In this document: one piece after another, positions 7,784 to 18,155 of the stretch
Layout of the letters: every line of letters starts with the position of its first letter
Numbering within the stretch: the stretch's first letter is position 1
Source: Pedobacter sp. Hv1
Lineage (GTDB): Bacteria; Bacteroidota; Bacteroidia; Sphingobacteriales; Sphingobacteriaceae
Assembly (NCBI RefSeq): GCF_001412215.1
Contig: NZ_LLWP01000003.1
Span: 248,001-312,000, forward strand
Length of the DNA stretch: 64,000 nt
Direction of reading: 5' to 3'
The notes under the pieces: model-generated
Databases searched by the model: none
Told to the model about the DNA's origin: nothing
Seen by the model: the letters and a program-made list of their open reading frames with translations, nothing else
Position numbers and translations under genes: made by a program

Positions 7784-9520
7784 ATGATGATGAGAAATTT
7801 CTTATCCTTGGCATTCTTTTGCCTGTTTTTTTGGAGTAGTGCTATGGCACAACAAGCCAAACCTTTTGTTTTTGACCGCAGCGATTACATTGTACAAGAC
7901 AGTATTTTAATCAAAACACCTGATGGAGCACAGGTTTCGGCATTGGTGGTCCGCAAAAAAGGAGTTACCGAACCTTTGCCCACTATTCTTTCGTTTACCG
8001 TGTACACCAGACAGACCGATTTAAAAAAGGCCAAAGAAGCTGCAGATAAAGGTTATGTTGGTGTAGTGGCTTATACAAGGGGTAAAAAAAATAGTCCGGA
8101 TATACCTGTACCTTATGAGCATGATGGAGCCGATGCGAATGCAGTGATCGACTGGATCTCTAAACAAGCTTGGAGCAACAAGAAAGTTGGCATGTACGGG
8201 GGCAGCTATAATGGTTTTGCACAATGGGCAGCAACCAAAAAACTGCATCCTGCCCTAAAAACAATCGTTCCGTCTGCTGCAGCCTCTCCTGGTCTCGATG
8301 TACCTATGACCAATAATGTAGTAATGACTTTCCCTTTTTCATGGACCTATTATGTAACCAACAACAAACTTCTGGACAATGAGGATTACAACAACAAACA
8401 ATGGAACGACCTTGATAACCGTTGGTACCAATCTGGTAAGGCCTACCCTACCTTAGATAGTTTAATGGGGAGGCCAAAAAACACCATTTTCAGACGATGG
8501 TTGGCGCACCCTAGTTACGACAGTTATTGGCAAGCTATGATTCCCTACAAAACAGATTTTGCCAAGATCAACATTCCAATATTAACTACTACAGGCTACT
8601 TTGATGGTGGACAGATTGGGGCCTTGTACTATTATCGCGAACACCTTAAATACAACCCTAAGGCAGAACATTATGTAATTATTGGCCCTTATGGGCACTT
8701 TGGTTCACAAGGCACTCCAGATACAGTATACAATGGCTATAAAATTGATCAGGCGGCCCTAATCCCTATCCATGATATCATCTACGAATGGTTTGCCTAT
8801 GTTTTAAAAGGAGGGCCAAAACCTAGTGTATTGAAAGATAAAATCAACTATCAATTGATGGGCAGTAACGAGTGGCGACATGCACCTTCGCTTAAGAAAG
8901 CTGGCAATGATTCGCTGGTGCTGTATTTAAGTAGCAAACACACCGACAGTATTTACAAACTGGATGCTAAAAAACCGATGAAAGAAGCGTTTGTGAAACA
9001 GGTGGTGGATTTTAAGGATCGAACGGATACGCACAGCTATTTTTGGCAACGCAATATCAATTACGATACTTTATACCATAACGGGGTAATGTATGAGAGC
9101 GATCCACTACCACAAGCGGTAGATCTTGCCCAAAATTTTACCGGACAGATCAAAGTGGCCATCAATAAAAAAGATATGGACTATAGTGTAGTTTTGTTTG
9201 AGCGTACCGTTGAGGGAAAATACTTTTACCTTTCGTACTTTATGGGACGTGCCAGTTATGCAACAAACGTAAGTAAGCGAACATTATTAACCCCAGGAAA
9301 AAAAGAAACCATTCCATTTAGCAATACTTACATGAGTGCCAAAAGATTGAGTAAAGGCAGTAGAATTGTGGTGTTGGTGAATATCAATAAGAGTGGGAGC
9401 GAACAGATCAATTATGGTACTGGACGGGATGTGAATACCGAAACCATTAAAGATGCTGGTAAGCCTTTAGAGATCAAATGGTTTAATGATAGTTATGTGG
9501 TATTACCTATTTTGAGGTAG
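7784..9520 (+). CDS. CocE/NonD family hydrolase (secreted), copy 1
   Basis: 578 residues with a signal peptide ending near SSAMAQ. The alpha/beta-hydrolase of the X-Pro dipeptidyl-peptidase/cocaine-esterase family (S15) is shown by the nucleophile motif GMYGGSYNGF (Ser within GGSYNG). An Asp-containing strand ILTTTGYFDGGQ and a His in IIGPYGHFGSQG complete a plausible triad. The C-terminal jelly-roll (about 440-578) is the X-Pro dipeptidyl-peptidase C-terminal domain. It lies right behind the LytTR regulator and before a paralogue of the same layout. Substrate unknown: a peptide or ester outside the cytoplasm. Confidence 0.88.
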   Translation: MMMRNFLSLAFFCLFFWSSAMAQQAKPFVFDRSDYIVQDSILIKTPDGAQVSALVVRKKGVTEPLPTILSFTVYTRQTDLKKAKEAADKGYVGVVAYTRGKKNSPDIPVPYEHDGADANAVIDWISKQAWSNKKVGMYGGSYNGFAQWAATKKLHPALKTIVPSAAASPGLDVPMTNNVVMTFPFSWTYYVTNNKLLDNEDYNNKQWNDLDNRWYQSGKAYPTLDSLMGRPKNTIFRRWLAHPSYDSYWQAMIPYKTDFAKINIPILTTTGYFDGGQIGALYYYREHLKYNPKAEHYVIIGPYGHFGSQGTPDTVYNGYKIDQAALIPIHDIIYEWFAYVLKGGPKPSVLKDKINYQLMGSNEWRHAPSLKKAGNDSLVLYLSSKHTDSIYKLDAKKPMKEAFVKQVVDFKDRTDTHSYFWQRNINYDTLYHNGVMYESDPLPQAVDLAQNFTGQIKVAINKKDMDYSVVLFERTVEGKYFYLSYFMGRASYATNVSKRTLLTPGKKETIPFSNTYMSAKRLSKGSRIVVLVNINKSGSEQINYGTGRDVNTETIKDAGKPLEIKWFNDSYVVLPILR

Positions 9521-9614
9521 TTGATTAACATTAACCTACTATAATTAGATTCTTATATAGATTCTTCGTTGTGCTTGGCATGATAAAATTAAGCTTAAAA
9601 ATATAATCATCAAA

Positions 9615-11357
9615 ATGATAAAAACGGTTCAACTATTTTTAATACTCTTAGTGAGTATCAATACCTTTGCTCAGCAAACAAAGGCTACTCAACTTAAAGA
9701 TGCCATAAGCAATTATGACATTCAAGATAGTGTTTCAATAAAGACAAGAGATGGGGCTACCATCTCTGCGATGGTGGTTCGTAAAAAGGGAGATGTAAAT
9801 CCTAAACCTGTCATACTTCAATACACCATTTATGTAAGAGATAAAGACAGGGATATGCGTGCAATAAAAGAATCAGCAGATCACGGTTATATTGGTGTAA
9901 TAGCCTATACACGAGGCAAACGTTTTAGTCCAAATGAAATATTTCCTTATGAAAACGATGGTAATGATGCCTTTGATGTTATAGATTGGATCAGCAAACA
10001 AAAATGGTGCAACGGCAGTGTTGGCATGTTTGGTGGTAGTTATAATGGCTTTACACAATGGGCGGCTTGCAAAACAATGCACCCTGCACTTAAAACCATT
10101 GTACCTTATGTGGCTAACAGGCCAGGCATGGGTCTACCTATGGAAAATAATATTTTTATAAACCCCAATTACGAATGGGCATTTTATGTTGGGAACAATA
10201 AATATTTAGATACCTTAACTGGAAACGATAGGCAGCGTTTTAGGAAAATGCAAAATAAATGGTGGCAAACAGGTGTAGCTTATAATCGGCTTGATAGTGT
10301 TGATGGCGTACCAAATAAATGGTTTCAGCGATGGATCAACCATCCTTCCTTTGATAATTATTGGCAAAAAATGGCCCCATATCAAAAGGATTTTACCCAA
10401 ATCAAAATACCGGTTTTGGCTTTTGATGGTTATTATAACGATAGTCAAAATTCAAGTCTGTATTATTTAAGGGAACTTCAAAAATATAGTCCCGAAACAC
10501 CTGCATACCTCATCATTGGACCTTATGGCCATTTTGGGACTCAAAGAGGTGGTGAAGCTATTTTGTATGATTATAAAGTTGATCCCGTCGCCTTATTCGA
10601 CATCAATAAAATCACTTACCAATGGTTTGATTATATTCTAAAGAATGGAAATAAGCCAGAAATGTTAAAAGACAAAGTCAATTATGAGGTTATGGGTGCA
10701 AATGAGTGGCGAAGTGCAGCCTCAATTGACAAGATGAGTAATGATTTCCTAACGCTCTATTTAACCACCAACAAATCTGGAAGTTTTTATACCGCAAATC
10801 CTAAAAAGCCAAGCAGCAGTAAGTACCTCTCACAAGAAGTTGATTTCTCAGAACGGAGAAACAGCAATAATGATTACTATCCAGATCCCATTATACGGAA
10901 GGAAATAGATACCAGCAATGGGTTTTTATTTATTAGTGAACCTATTACCGCACCGATTTTGATCAATGGTTCTTTCATCGGACAGATCAAAGCCAGCATC
11001 AATAAAAAGGATATGGATTTTGGCATTACTTTATATGAGGTAATGCCAAGTGGCGAATATTTCCATTTGTCATATTTTATTGGCCGTGCCAGTTATGCAA
11101 CTGATATCACAAAAAGGAAATTACTAACCCCAAATAGGATGGAAACCATCCCTTTTTCAAATACGCATTTGATCAGCAAACAATTAAACAAAGGCAGTCG
11201 TTTATTGATCGCCATCAATATTAATAAAAATTCCTTTTCACAGTTAAACTACGGAACAGGTAAAGAAGTGAGTACCGAAACGATCGACGATGCCAAGGAG
11301 CCTTTAAAAATAAAATGGTTTAACGATAGTTTTGTAAAGATTCCGATCTTAAAATAA
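9615..11357 (+). CDS. CocE/NonD family hydrolase (secreted), copy 2
   Basis: 580 residues, collinear over its length with the preceding gene: shared SIKTRDGA, MVVRKKGD, GGSYNGF, IIGPYGHFG, INKKDMD and C-terminal IKWFNDSFVKIPILK. It is therefore an old tandem duplicate. Signal peptide ends near INTFAQ; nucleophile Ser in GMFGGSYNGF. Divergence is spread over the whole protein, and this copy is more AT-rich. The 94-base gap suggests one transcript with copy 1, closed by the hairpin downstream. Confidence 0.88.
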   Translation: MIKTVQLFLILLVSINTFAQQTKATQLKDAISNYDIQDSVSIKTRDGATISAMVVRKKGDVNPKPVILQYTIYVRDKDRDMRAIKESADHGYIGVIAYTRGKRFSPNEIFPYENDGNDAFDVIDWISKQKWCNGSVGMFGGSYNGFTQWAACKTMHPALKTIVPYVANRPGMGLPMENNIFINPNYEWAFYVGNNKYLDTLTGNDRQRFRKMQNKWWQTGVAYNRLDSVDGVPNKWFQRWINHPSFDNYWQKMAPYQKDFTQIKIPVLAFDGYYNDSQNSSLYYLRELQKYSPETPAYLIIGPYGHFGTQRGGEAILYDYKVDPVALFDINKITYQWFDYILKNGNKPEMLKDKVNYEVMGANEWRSAASIDKMSNDFLTLYLTTNKSGSFYTANPKKPSSSKYLSQEVDFSERRNSNNDYYPDPIIRKEIDTSNGFLFISEPITAPILINGSFIGQIKASINKKDMDFGITLYEVMPSGEYFHLSYFIGRASYATDITKRKLLTPNRMETIPFSNTHLISKQLNKGSRLLIAININKNSFSQLNYGTGKEVSTETIDDAKEPLKIKWFNDSFVKIPILK

Positions 11358-11362
11358 CCGAA

Positions 11363-11413
11363 AAACCTTTGACCACTCCTTTCACATTTGTGATAAAGAA
11401 TGGTCAAAGGTTT
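11363..11413. terminator. bidirectional terminator between convergent genes
   Basis: AAACCTTTGACCA (11363-11375) is perfectly complementary to 11401-11413 across a 25-base loop, between the convergent CocE-like and S9 peptidase genes. T- and A-rich flanks on both sides allow use from either strand. Confidence 0.65.
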
Positions 11414-11444
11414 AAAATAAGCTGCTTTAAAAGCTGATTAAATA

Positions 11445-13778
11445 TTAGTTTCTGCTGGTTTGAATTGCACCTCTCAAATTAAATTCTTTTGGTGGTTCTG
11501 CATCCAATAAATTGGTTACAAAATAATCCCAGCGTTTACGCATCATATAAGGAGAGTTGGCTCCAAAACCATGTGCACTATTTGGGAACAATACCAGATC
11601 GAAGTTTTTGTTGGCCTTGATCAAAGCATCAACTACCAAAAGCGTGTTTGATGGTGGCACGTTATTGTCCATCATCCCGTGAGCCAACATTAATTTACCT
11701 TTTAGGTTTTTAGCATAGTTCTGGTTGGCTTGTGCTTCGTAATTAGAGTTTTCTACCAAACCATTGTAACGTTCGCCCCAATCATCCTCATAGTTACGGT
11801 TGTCGTGGTTCCCTGATTCGGCAATACCTACTTTAAAGAAATCTGGGTAACGGAACATGGCAGCTGCTGTAGCAAAGCCCCCACCAGAATGGCCCCAAAT
11901 ACCTACTTTATTGGTATCTATCGGATAGGTTTTAGCCAATTGCCTAATTGCTGTGATCTGATCTGGCAAGGTATTTTCAGCCATGTTACCATAGCTCATA
12001 TCGTGAAAGCTTTTAGAACGGAATGGGTTACTTGTACCTTCTATCATCACTACAATAAATCCTAGTTCTGCCAATGCCTGATGATCGCCTCTTGATGCAG
12101 AGAACGACCAACTACCTACACTACCGCCTTGTGGCCCCGGATAAATATAATCTATTACCGGATATTTTTTATTCGGATCCATTTGAGTTGGTGTAAATAC
12201 CAATCCATAAATGTCAGTTGTACCATCATGAGCCTTTACATTTACCGGAGTTGGTGCTTTCCATCCAGTAGCGATCAGCCTAGACACATCTCCCTTTTCT
12301 AAACTACCGATTAATTTGCCATCTATATTTCTAAAGTTGGTTACACTTGGCACGTCTGGTTGCGAATAAGTATCTATAAAATAGTTGTTGCTTGGTGAGA
12401 AAGTAATTTGGTGGTTACCCAATTCTGGACTAAGTAAAGTTAAGCCCTTACCATCAAAACCAATTTTATACAGGTAGCTAAAATAAGGATTGCCGGCTTC
12501 ACGGCCATTGCCCATAAAATAAAGCACTCTTTCTTTTTCATCTACTTTTAACAATCTCGATACCAACCAATCGCCTTTGGTAATCTGGTTTTTCAATTTA
12601 CCAGTTTTGGCATCATAAAGATACATATGCCCCCAGTTGTCGCGTTCTGAGTACCATAAAATTTCGTTGGTATTGGGTAGATAGCGCCAGTTAATAGCAC
12701 CACGGCCCGATTCGAACTGTGTTTTAACCACTTCCTCAAATACTTCACGCACCGCTCCCGTAGCTGCATTGGCAATGCGGAATTTTTCTTGCTTGTGATC
12801 TCTAGAAGTAGATAAGAAAGCCATCTCCGATCCATCTGCCTTCCAGTCGATATCGTCAAATGTACCACTGCTGGCAATGTCATCGCTCAATGTTGCGCGA
12901 TGTGGATCTGGTGGAATTTGCAGACTTACCACTTTGGCATTTTCTACCTCAATAATTACTCTTCTAATTGTAGCAATTACTTTATCGCCTGGCAAAGGGT
13001 ATTTCCAAGCTTTTAAAACTGGCGCACCCACATTGGTGGTCACCAGATACATATCACTTACATTTCTTTGGTCTTGTTGAAAGGTAGCTACCTTTTTCGA
13101 GTCTGGCGACCAACGTACAATAGGGCCATCGCTCATGGTCCAACCTGCATTGTCTGTGGCGTAACCATAATCTTTAACCCCATCGGTAGTTAATTGTGTT
13201 TCTTTTTTGGTAGCCACATCTCTAACCCACAAATTCCAGTCTTTGATAAAAACCGCTTTTGTACCATCGGGTGATGTTACACCATTATTGCCTCCACCCA
13301 TCCGGCCACGTGTTGGTGGACCAGTAACTGCATCGGCCGTGCCTGTGCTAGGTGTTACTTGATTGGTTTGTAAATCATAGTCCCATCTTTTTCCATTAGC
13401 CGAGAATGAAATCGACTTCCCATCAGCAGCATAACTAATTGTTGGAAAAGGAAGCTTTGTGGCTTCATAGGTATTTCCACTTGCCGCCGAAAGCGCTGTA
13501 GCTAGTTTCTGATGATCGAATGCTGCCGCTCTCGTTCTTTTAACCGGATCTACCAAAATAAATTCGGCTCCCTTTGCAGAAGAATTGCTAAGGTACCAGA
13601 ATTTGTCGCCTGCAAGCCAGTTTGGGCGTACTGTACCAGCATCTACAAACTTTTCTGTATTGTAACTCATAAACTGCTCTGCACGTTCGTAATCTTTAGC
13701 GGTTAAAGATTTGCCCTGTTGCGCATTTGCAACAAAGGCGAAGGCAAGCGCTGTTGCGGTTAATAAATATTTATTCAT
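11445..13778 (-). CDS. S9 family peptidase, dipeptidyl-peptidase IV-like
   Basis: 777 residues with a signal peptide (cleavage near VANAQ). The N-terminal two thirds are a beta-propeller of the DPP IV N-terminal region (repeated blades such as DIDWKADGSEMAFLSTSRD, WYSERDNWGHMYLYDA). The C-terminal alpha/beta hydrolase has the nucleophile in GIWGHSGGGFAT, the Asp in AHGMMDNNVP and the catalytic His in SAHGFG. It is a secreted serine peptidase, probably cutting after Pro or Ala in peptides. Single gene, ending at the bidirectional terminator. Confidence 0.92.
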   Translation of the reverse strand: MNKYLLTATALAFAFVANAQQGKSLTAKDYERAEQFMSYNTEKFVDAGTVRPNWLAGDKFWYLSNSSAKGAEFILVDPVKRTRAAAFDHQKLATALSAASGNTYEATKLPFPTISYAADGKSISFSANGKRWDYDLQTNQVTPSTGTADAVTGPPTRGRMGGGNNGVTSPDGTKAVFIKDWNLWVRDVATKKETQLTTDGVKDYGYATDNAGWTMSDGPIVRWSPDSKKVATFQQDQRNVSDMYLVTTNVGAPVLKAWKYPLPGDKVIATIRRVIIEVENAKVVSLQIPPDPHRATLSDDIASSGTFDDIDWKADGSEMAFLSTSRDHKQEKFRIANAATGAVREVFEEVVKTQFESGRGAINWRYLPNTNEILWYSERDNWGHMYLYDAKTGKLKNQITKGDWLVSRLLKVDEKERVLYFMGNGREAGNPYFSYLYKIGFDGKGLTLLSPELGNHQITFSPSNNYFIDTYSQPDVPSVTNFRNIDGKLIGSLEKGDVSRLIATGWKAPTPVNVKAHDGTTDIYGLVFTPTQMDPNKKYPVIDYIYPGPQGGSVGSWSFSASRGDHQALAELGFIVVMIEGTSNPFRSKSFHDMSYGNMAENTLPDQITAIRQLAKTYPIDTNKVGIWGHSGGGFATAAAMFRYPDFFKVGIAESGNHDNRNYEDDWGERYNGLVENSNYEAQANQNYAKNLKGKLMLAHGMMDNNVPPSNTLLVVDALIKANKNFDLVLFPNSAHGFGANSPYMMRKRWDYFVTNLLDAEPPKEFNLRGAIQTSRN

Positions 13779-13874
13779 ATTCTTTTAGCTTAGTTAAACC
13801 AGCATAAAATTAGTGCTGTTTGTTCATTTTAAACTAACGCAACAAGAATGATACATTACAAAAAGGGGATTTAT

Positions 13875-14999
13875 TTAGGGTATTAGGCTCTTTATTTGCT
13901 GAACCATCTGCTTGCCCAGATCTTGAGAAAAACCACTATAGGCATTGGCGATGTTTCCGTTTTTGTCTACCACATAAAACAAGGGATATGCTTCTACCCG
14001 ATACGTCTCTTTTACTGTTTGATCGCTATGATAAGTGGTGTATTTGACATCAAAACTTTTATCAAATTTTAAAATAGCGGTTTTATCATCGAATAGATTG
14101 ATACTGATGATGGCAAAATCGCTAGCCTTATATTGCGCTTTTAATTGATTTAACGTTTCTATGGCTTCAACACAATGTGGGCAACCATTTACAGTAAAAT
14201 TGAGTAAGACAACTTTTCCTTTAAAGGCTGATAGTTGGCTTGTCCCTCCATTTAAATCGTACAAAGGAATTTCTGGCGCAATGCTACCCTTTGCCAACAG
14301 TGGGATGGGCACTTTGGGCTGCTCGAGCGTAAAATTTGCCGGAAGCATAGTTTTCGTAAGCGCTGCAGGTTGTTTTACGTTGAGCTTGTAGTTTGTAAAT
14401 CGGTATTCGTTAAAAACAGTGAGGTAAGTATTGGTACCATCTATAAAACCTTTGCTGTTGTTACGGTAATAATAAGGCAGTTTTGTTGTTTTGTCTATCA
14501 ACACTGTAGTTTGACTAAATACATGTTTGTTGTTTCTGATGGAATCGAGGTCTTTGATTTTGAAATGGGTATAACTTTTGCCATTTACAATTGAATCTGG
14601 AAAATTAACAGCTTTGATTCCCTTTTGTAGTTGACTTGCTATCCTATTGATCAAATAAGGTAACGATTCGTAGTAATAGGTGGCCTGTTCTGGGTTGGTA
14701 GAGAGGCGATAGGTCTGGTCTGAAAACTGGAGCTTGAACAATTTGCTCCCATCGTAAATATCTTCTTGTTTTTTCCCCTTAAAGCTAAATACCAATTGGT
14801 TAGATTGTTTGCTGATTGTAGACTGGAGGGTGTCAAAATAGAGCTGATCGCTAAAAAAATCTTTACTCGCAGTAGTGCTCCTGTAACTCAAATTTTTAAG
14901 ATGATTAAAACGGCTGATCAGCTGTTCAGCTACCTGGGCATTAACTGTTACAGCCAAACCCAGCAAGGCTAAAAAAACAAGGATTATTTTTGGTTTCAT
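13875..14999 (-). CDS. TlpA-like thioredoxin-fold protein (secreted)
   Basis: 374 residues with signal peptide MKPKIILVFLALLGLAVTVNAQ. Residues about 23-235 form an all-beta region without recognised motifs, as in Bacteroidota TlpA-type proteins. The C-terminal 135 residues are an AhpC/TSA-thioredoxin domain beginning IAPEIPLYDLNGG, with active site NGCPHC (CxxC) and cis-Pro region YPLFYVVDKNG. It probably reduces or isomerises disulfides in the envelope, or handles an electron-transfer partner. It stands alone between the peptidase and the DUF4157 gene. Confidence 0.88.
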   Translation of the reverse strand: MKPKIILVFLALLGLAVTVNAQVAEQLISRFNHLKNLSYRSTTASKDFFSDQLYFDTLQSTISKQSNQLVFSFKGKKQEDIYDGSKLFKLQFSDQTYRLSTNPEQATYYYESLPYLINRIASQLQKGIKAVNFPDSIVNGKSYTHFKIKDLDSIRNNKHVFSQTTVLIDKTTKLPYYYRNNSKGFIDGTNTYLTVFNEYRFTNYKLNVKQPAALTKTMLPANFTLEQPKVPIPLLAKGSIAPEIPLYDLNGGTSQLSAFKGKVVLLNFTVNGCPHCVEAIETLNQLKAQYKASDFAIISINLFDDKTAILKFDKSFDVKYTTYHSDQTVKETYRVEAYPLFYVVDKNGNIANAYSGFSQDLGKQMVQQIKSLIP

Positions 15000-15149
15000 G
15001 TATTAGATTTGAAGATATAAAAATCAAACATACACAATCTACGATAATTTCGTAGATTAATTAACTTTATTTAACATTAGCTTACTTACACGATCCAGTA
15101 CGAAGGAAAAATAATCTTAGTGCATATGAGTACCACAAGGTAACCTAGG

Positions 15150-16985
15150 TTATTGATTGTGGAAGTATTTTTTACTATAAGCAATAGCACGGCTTATATC
15201 TTGATCAGCACTGTTTAAAATAGCCATATTCAATGGTTCGTGCTGATGCTCTTTTTTCAGTTTTTCTATTTGTTCTTCTAATACTTGTATAATCAACTCT
15301 ATAAGACTGTAAGCGTCACCTTTATTATCTTCATAAGAGGCAGTTGTACGTACAAATGCTAGTACTCCTTTATCAAAAGGGAGCGTTGTCTTTAATTCTA
15401 TTAAAATTGACTGTTGTAAAGCGTTTGACCAATGATTGAAAACATCTCTCATTAAGTTACCAAAAATATTTTCTTCAGTCTCTTGCGTAAGGCCTGCACC
15501 TGCTACATATTTGGCATTAACATTACCTTCCAGCTTGACTCCTTTTGTTTTTTCAACCGTAATATTTTGGTCAGTCTTATTTTTGGCCAGAGAAGTCTGC
15601 TCATCTCCTGTTTCAAAACCTCTTCTGGCGCCGTGATGCCAAAGTGTTCCATCAAGCGGGTTGGTCTTTATGCCTCCTCCAAAACCTCCTTTATCGGCAC
15701 CCAAATCTGACTCTATTTTTACATGATTTGGGGCTTGCCCATCGGTATAGAATGTACAATTAAATGCCGCTACAGCAGGGTTGTTGGCCTTAGCTTCTGC
15801 TACGTTTACCATATAATTGACGAATTTAGGTTGATGTCCATGATCGGCCCTTCCAATCTCAATAGCTAGTAATTTCTTTACAGGTTGCTCAACCTGGTCA
15901 GAATGTGCTGAATTGGCCAATGTTGAGATAGGGTATAAGTTTTCTGGCATTCCAAATCCACCGAGGTCGTGGTTGAGCAGATGCCCACGTACAATATTAG
16001 CTTGCGGATAGGCTGCCCTTAAAGCTTGCATCCAAGTCCAATTAGGTCCTGTTGCACTTCCTGTTATTGGGTTTTTGGCAGACAATCTCGCTTCCATTTT
16101 TTTACCTACTTCATAATTCTTTTGGTCAAGGGTAATGTATCCAGCCGTATGTTTGATTTGAGTTAGTGGTCCGGCAGCATGTACATGCCCATGCGTTGCA
16201 GTTCCAGTTGCTACCCCTGCGGCCGCTCTCCCTAGAAAAGGCGTTACGTAGCCAAGTCCTGCACCGGCCAGGCCAAGGCCAAGCGACAGGCCTAAACCCG
16301 CACCACCAAGATAACCTGCTGCACCGCCTGCCAATGCGCCTCCAACAACACCAGCTACCGCAGCAACGTCTCCCCAGCCAGCCTTTTGTACAACTCCACG
16401 ATAGGGTACTTGTTGTATCAAGGGTGTAGTAAAACCCTCAATAAGTTTAAATTGCATAGCCTTTGCTCCGAATACATCTGCTTCATGTTCCAATCCTTTA
16501 TCATCATTCACGTTTACATGGCCTTTCATTTGTAGGGTTGGTTTTACCCGACCCTGTTTCTGCTGTACCACATGCCATGCTTCGTGAGCCAAATGTTTCT
16601 CTTGTCCTGGGCCTAAGTGGATCTGTGTACCCTGGGCATAGGCATGGGCTTGCAGTTGGGCCGGTTTAGAAGAGTTAAAGTGTACCTTCACATCGTCCAT
16701 CTGGTAACCAGATAGTTTTTCTATTCCTGTTTTAAGCTGGTCTGGCAAGCCTGTATCATTTGTTTTCTGCTGAATTACTGATCGTGTTCGATTATCCTCC
16801 AAATGCAACCCAACTGCATTTTTAGCTGGTCTATTATCTACAATAGGACTAGTTAGGGTCTTTTTTTGGATTGTGGTATGGTCTCGGTGATCTGGCAAAT
16901 AATGTGCAGCACTTCCTGTTGCACTAGATTGATGTTCATCTACTGCAGTGCTCTCTTTGATTATTTTACGCTGATAAGTTGCCAT
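15150..16985 (-). CDS. DUF4157 (eCIS-core) protein with putative nuclease toxin region
   Basis: 611 residues, no signal peptide. Residues about 80-175 are the DUF4157 domain: LPDQLKTGIEKLSGYQMDDVKV, a zinc-metalloprotease-like HEAWH at 134-138, and a downstream GLEHEADVFG. A Gly/Ala-rich hydrophobic stretch follows (about 205-262), of the kind that crosses membranes in polymorphic toxins. Next comes VRGHLLNHDLGGFG at 332-345 with NLYPIS at 349-354, which resembles the DNA/RNA non-specific endonuclease core (RGH...N). The C-terminal 200 residues are unassigned and end in a helical region. DUF4157 proteins are often cargo of contractile injection systems. No injection-system or immunity gene is visible nearby. 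The nuclease assignment is inference. Confidence 0.75.
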   Translation of the reverse strand: MATYQRKIIKESTAVDEHQSSATGSAAHYLPDHRDHTTIQKKTLTSPIVDNRPAKNAVGLHLEDNRTRSVIQQKTNDTGLPDQLKTGIEKLSGYQMDDVKVHFNSSKPAQLQAHAYAQGTQIHLGPGQEKHLAHEAWHVVQQKQGRVKPTLQMKGHVNVNDDKGLEHEADVFGAKAMQFKLIEGFTTPLIQQVPYRGVVQKAGWGDVAAVAGVVGGALAGGAAGYLGGAGLGLSLGLGLAGAGLGYVTPFLGRAAAGVATGTATHGHVHAAGPLTQIKHTAGYITLDQKNYEVGKKMEARLSAKNPITGSATGPNWTWMQALRAAYPQANIVRGHLLNHDLGGFGMPENLYPISTLANSAHSDQVEQPVKKLLAIEIGRADHGHQPKFVNYMVNVAEAKANNPAVAAFNCTFYTDGQAPNHVKIESDLGADKGGFGGGIKTNPLDGTLWHHGARRGFETGDEQTSLAKNKTDQNITVEKTKGVKLEGNVNAKYVAGAGLTQETEENIFGNLMRDVFNHWSNALQQSILIELKTTLPFDKGVLAFVRTTASYEDNKGDAYSLIELIIQVLEEQIEKLKKEHQHEPLNMAILNSADQDISRAIAYSKKYFHNQ

Positions 16986-17226
16986 ACCTTAACAATAGAT
17001 AGTTCGTCATCCTTAAAAAACAACAAACCAACAGCAATTTAAGTAAATAGATAGTAAACTGAGCAATCAGCTTATCTTTTAATATCAAAGACTACAAGAG
17101 TATGGCTTACAACATGTGATTGTAACCTCATCTCGAAAACAAGACTATCGTATTTAACGCTATTGTTACATCAGTTAACTGGATTTAAGTTATTTTTATC
17201 TCAACAAAAACGATCATCTTCACATT

Positions 17227-18144
17227 ATGCAACGTAGAAAGTTTATCCAAAATGTTTCGCTACTAACAGCGGCAACAACTTTGCCCGCAGTTGGCCATAC
17301 CATTTCTATAGAAAAGAAAAGCAAGTTTAGTGTGGCATTTATCAGCGACATCCATATCAAGCCTTCGGCAGAGGCAGAAGCCGGAATGAAAAAGGCTTTG
17401 AGAAATATCAATCAATTAAAAAAACAGCCAGATTTTATCATTAACGGTGGCGATTGTGTAATGGATGCGCTTGCGGTCGATAGAGAAAAGACAAAAACTC
17501 AATGGGACTTGTTTAACAGCATTATGAAAGCTGAAAATAAACTGCCTGTGAAGTATGCGCTTGGGAACCATGATATTTGGGCCTGGCAATTAAAAGATGC
17601 CGTTAAAACCGACCCCCTTTATGGTAAAGGTTGGTGGCTGCAACAAACAGGTTATGCCAAAACCTATTACAGCTATACCCATAACGATTGGCATTTTATT
17701 GTGCTAGACAGTGTGCAAGAGAATAATGGAGGTTACATTGCTTTATTAGACGAGCCACAGTTTGCCTGGCTAGAAAATGAGCTCAACAATCACAAAGAAA
17801 AGTTCATCTGTATTGTTTCTCACATTCCGATCATGTCTTTTTGTAGTGCCATGTTTTTTAAAGATATGTTGCCCAATGGCGATTGGAAGTTATCAAGAGC
17901 ACTCTTGCATACCGATGCCCGAAAAATAAAAGACCTGTTTAAAAAACATCCCAATATTAAAACCTGTTTAAGTGGTCATATCCATTTACAAGATGAGTTA
18001 ACCTACCTCGGCATTAAATACTATTGCAATGGTGCGGTAAGTGGCAATTGGTGGGGTGGTGCTTTTCAAGATTTTGCCCCAGCCTATGCGCTTTTTGATT
18101 TTCATAGTGATGGAACAGTAGAACGGAAGATAGTGGAATATTAA
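17227..18144 (+). CDS. metallophosphoesterase, putative Tat substrate
   Basis: 305 residues. The N-terminus MQRRKFIQNVSLLTAATTLP is a twin-arginine-type signal (RRKFIQ plus a hydrophobic stretch). The calcineurin-like set is complete: SDIHIK (D-x-H), GGDCVMD, LGNHDIW, VSHIPIM and SGHIHLQD, which bind the two metals. It is likely an exported phosphodiesterase or phosphatase. Substrate unknown. It converges on the LytTR gene; a 32-bp palindrome separates their ends. Confidence 0.9.
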   Translation: MQRRKFIQNVSLLTAATTLPAVGHTISIEKKSKFSVAFISDIHIKPSAEAEAGMKKALRNINQLKKQPDFIINGGDCVMDALAVDREKTKTQWDLFNSIMKAENKLPVKYALGNHDIWAWQLKDAVKTDPLYGKGWWLQQTGYAKTYYSYTHNDWHFIVLDSVQENNGGYIALLDEPQFAWLENELNNHKEKFICIVSHIPIMSFCSAMFFKDMLPNGDWKLSRALLHTDARKIKDLFKKHPNIKTCLSGHIHLQDELTYLGIKYYCNGAVSGNWWGGAFQDFAPAYALFDFHSDGTVERKIVEY

Positions 18145-18155
18145 GCTATTTAATC

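Noticed and set aside
13875..14999. Immunity protein for the DUF4157 toxin
   Set aside because: The gene next downstream is a secreted TlpA-like thioredoxin-fold protein with CxxC, an ordinary envelope redox protein.
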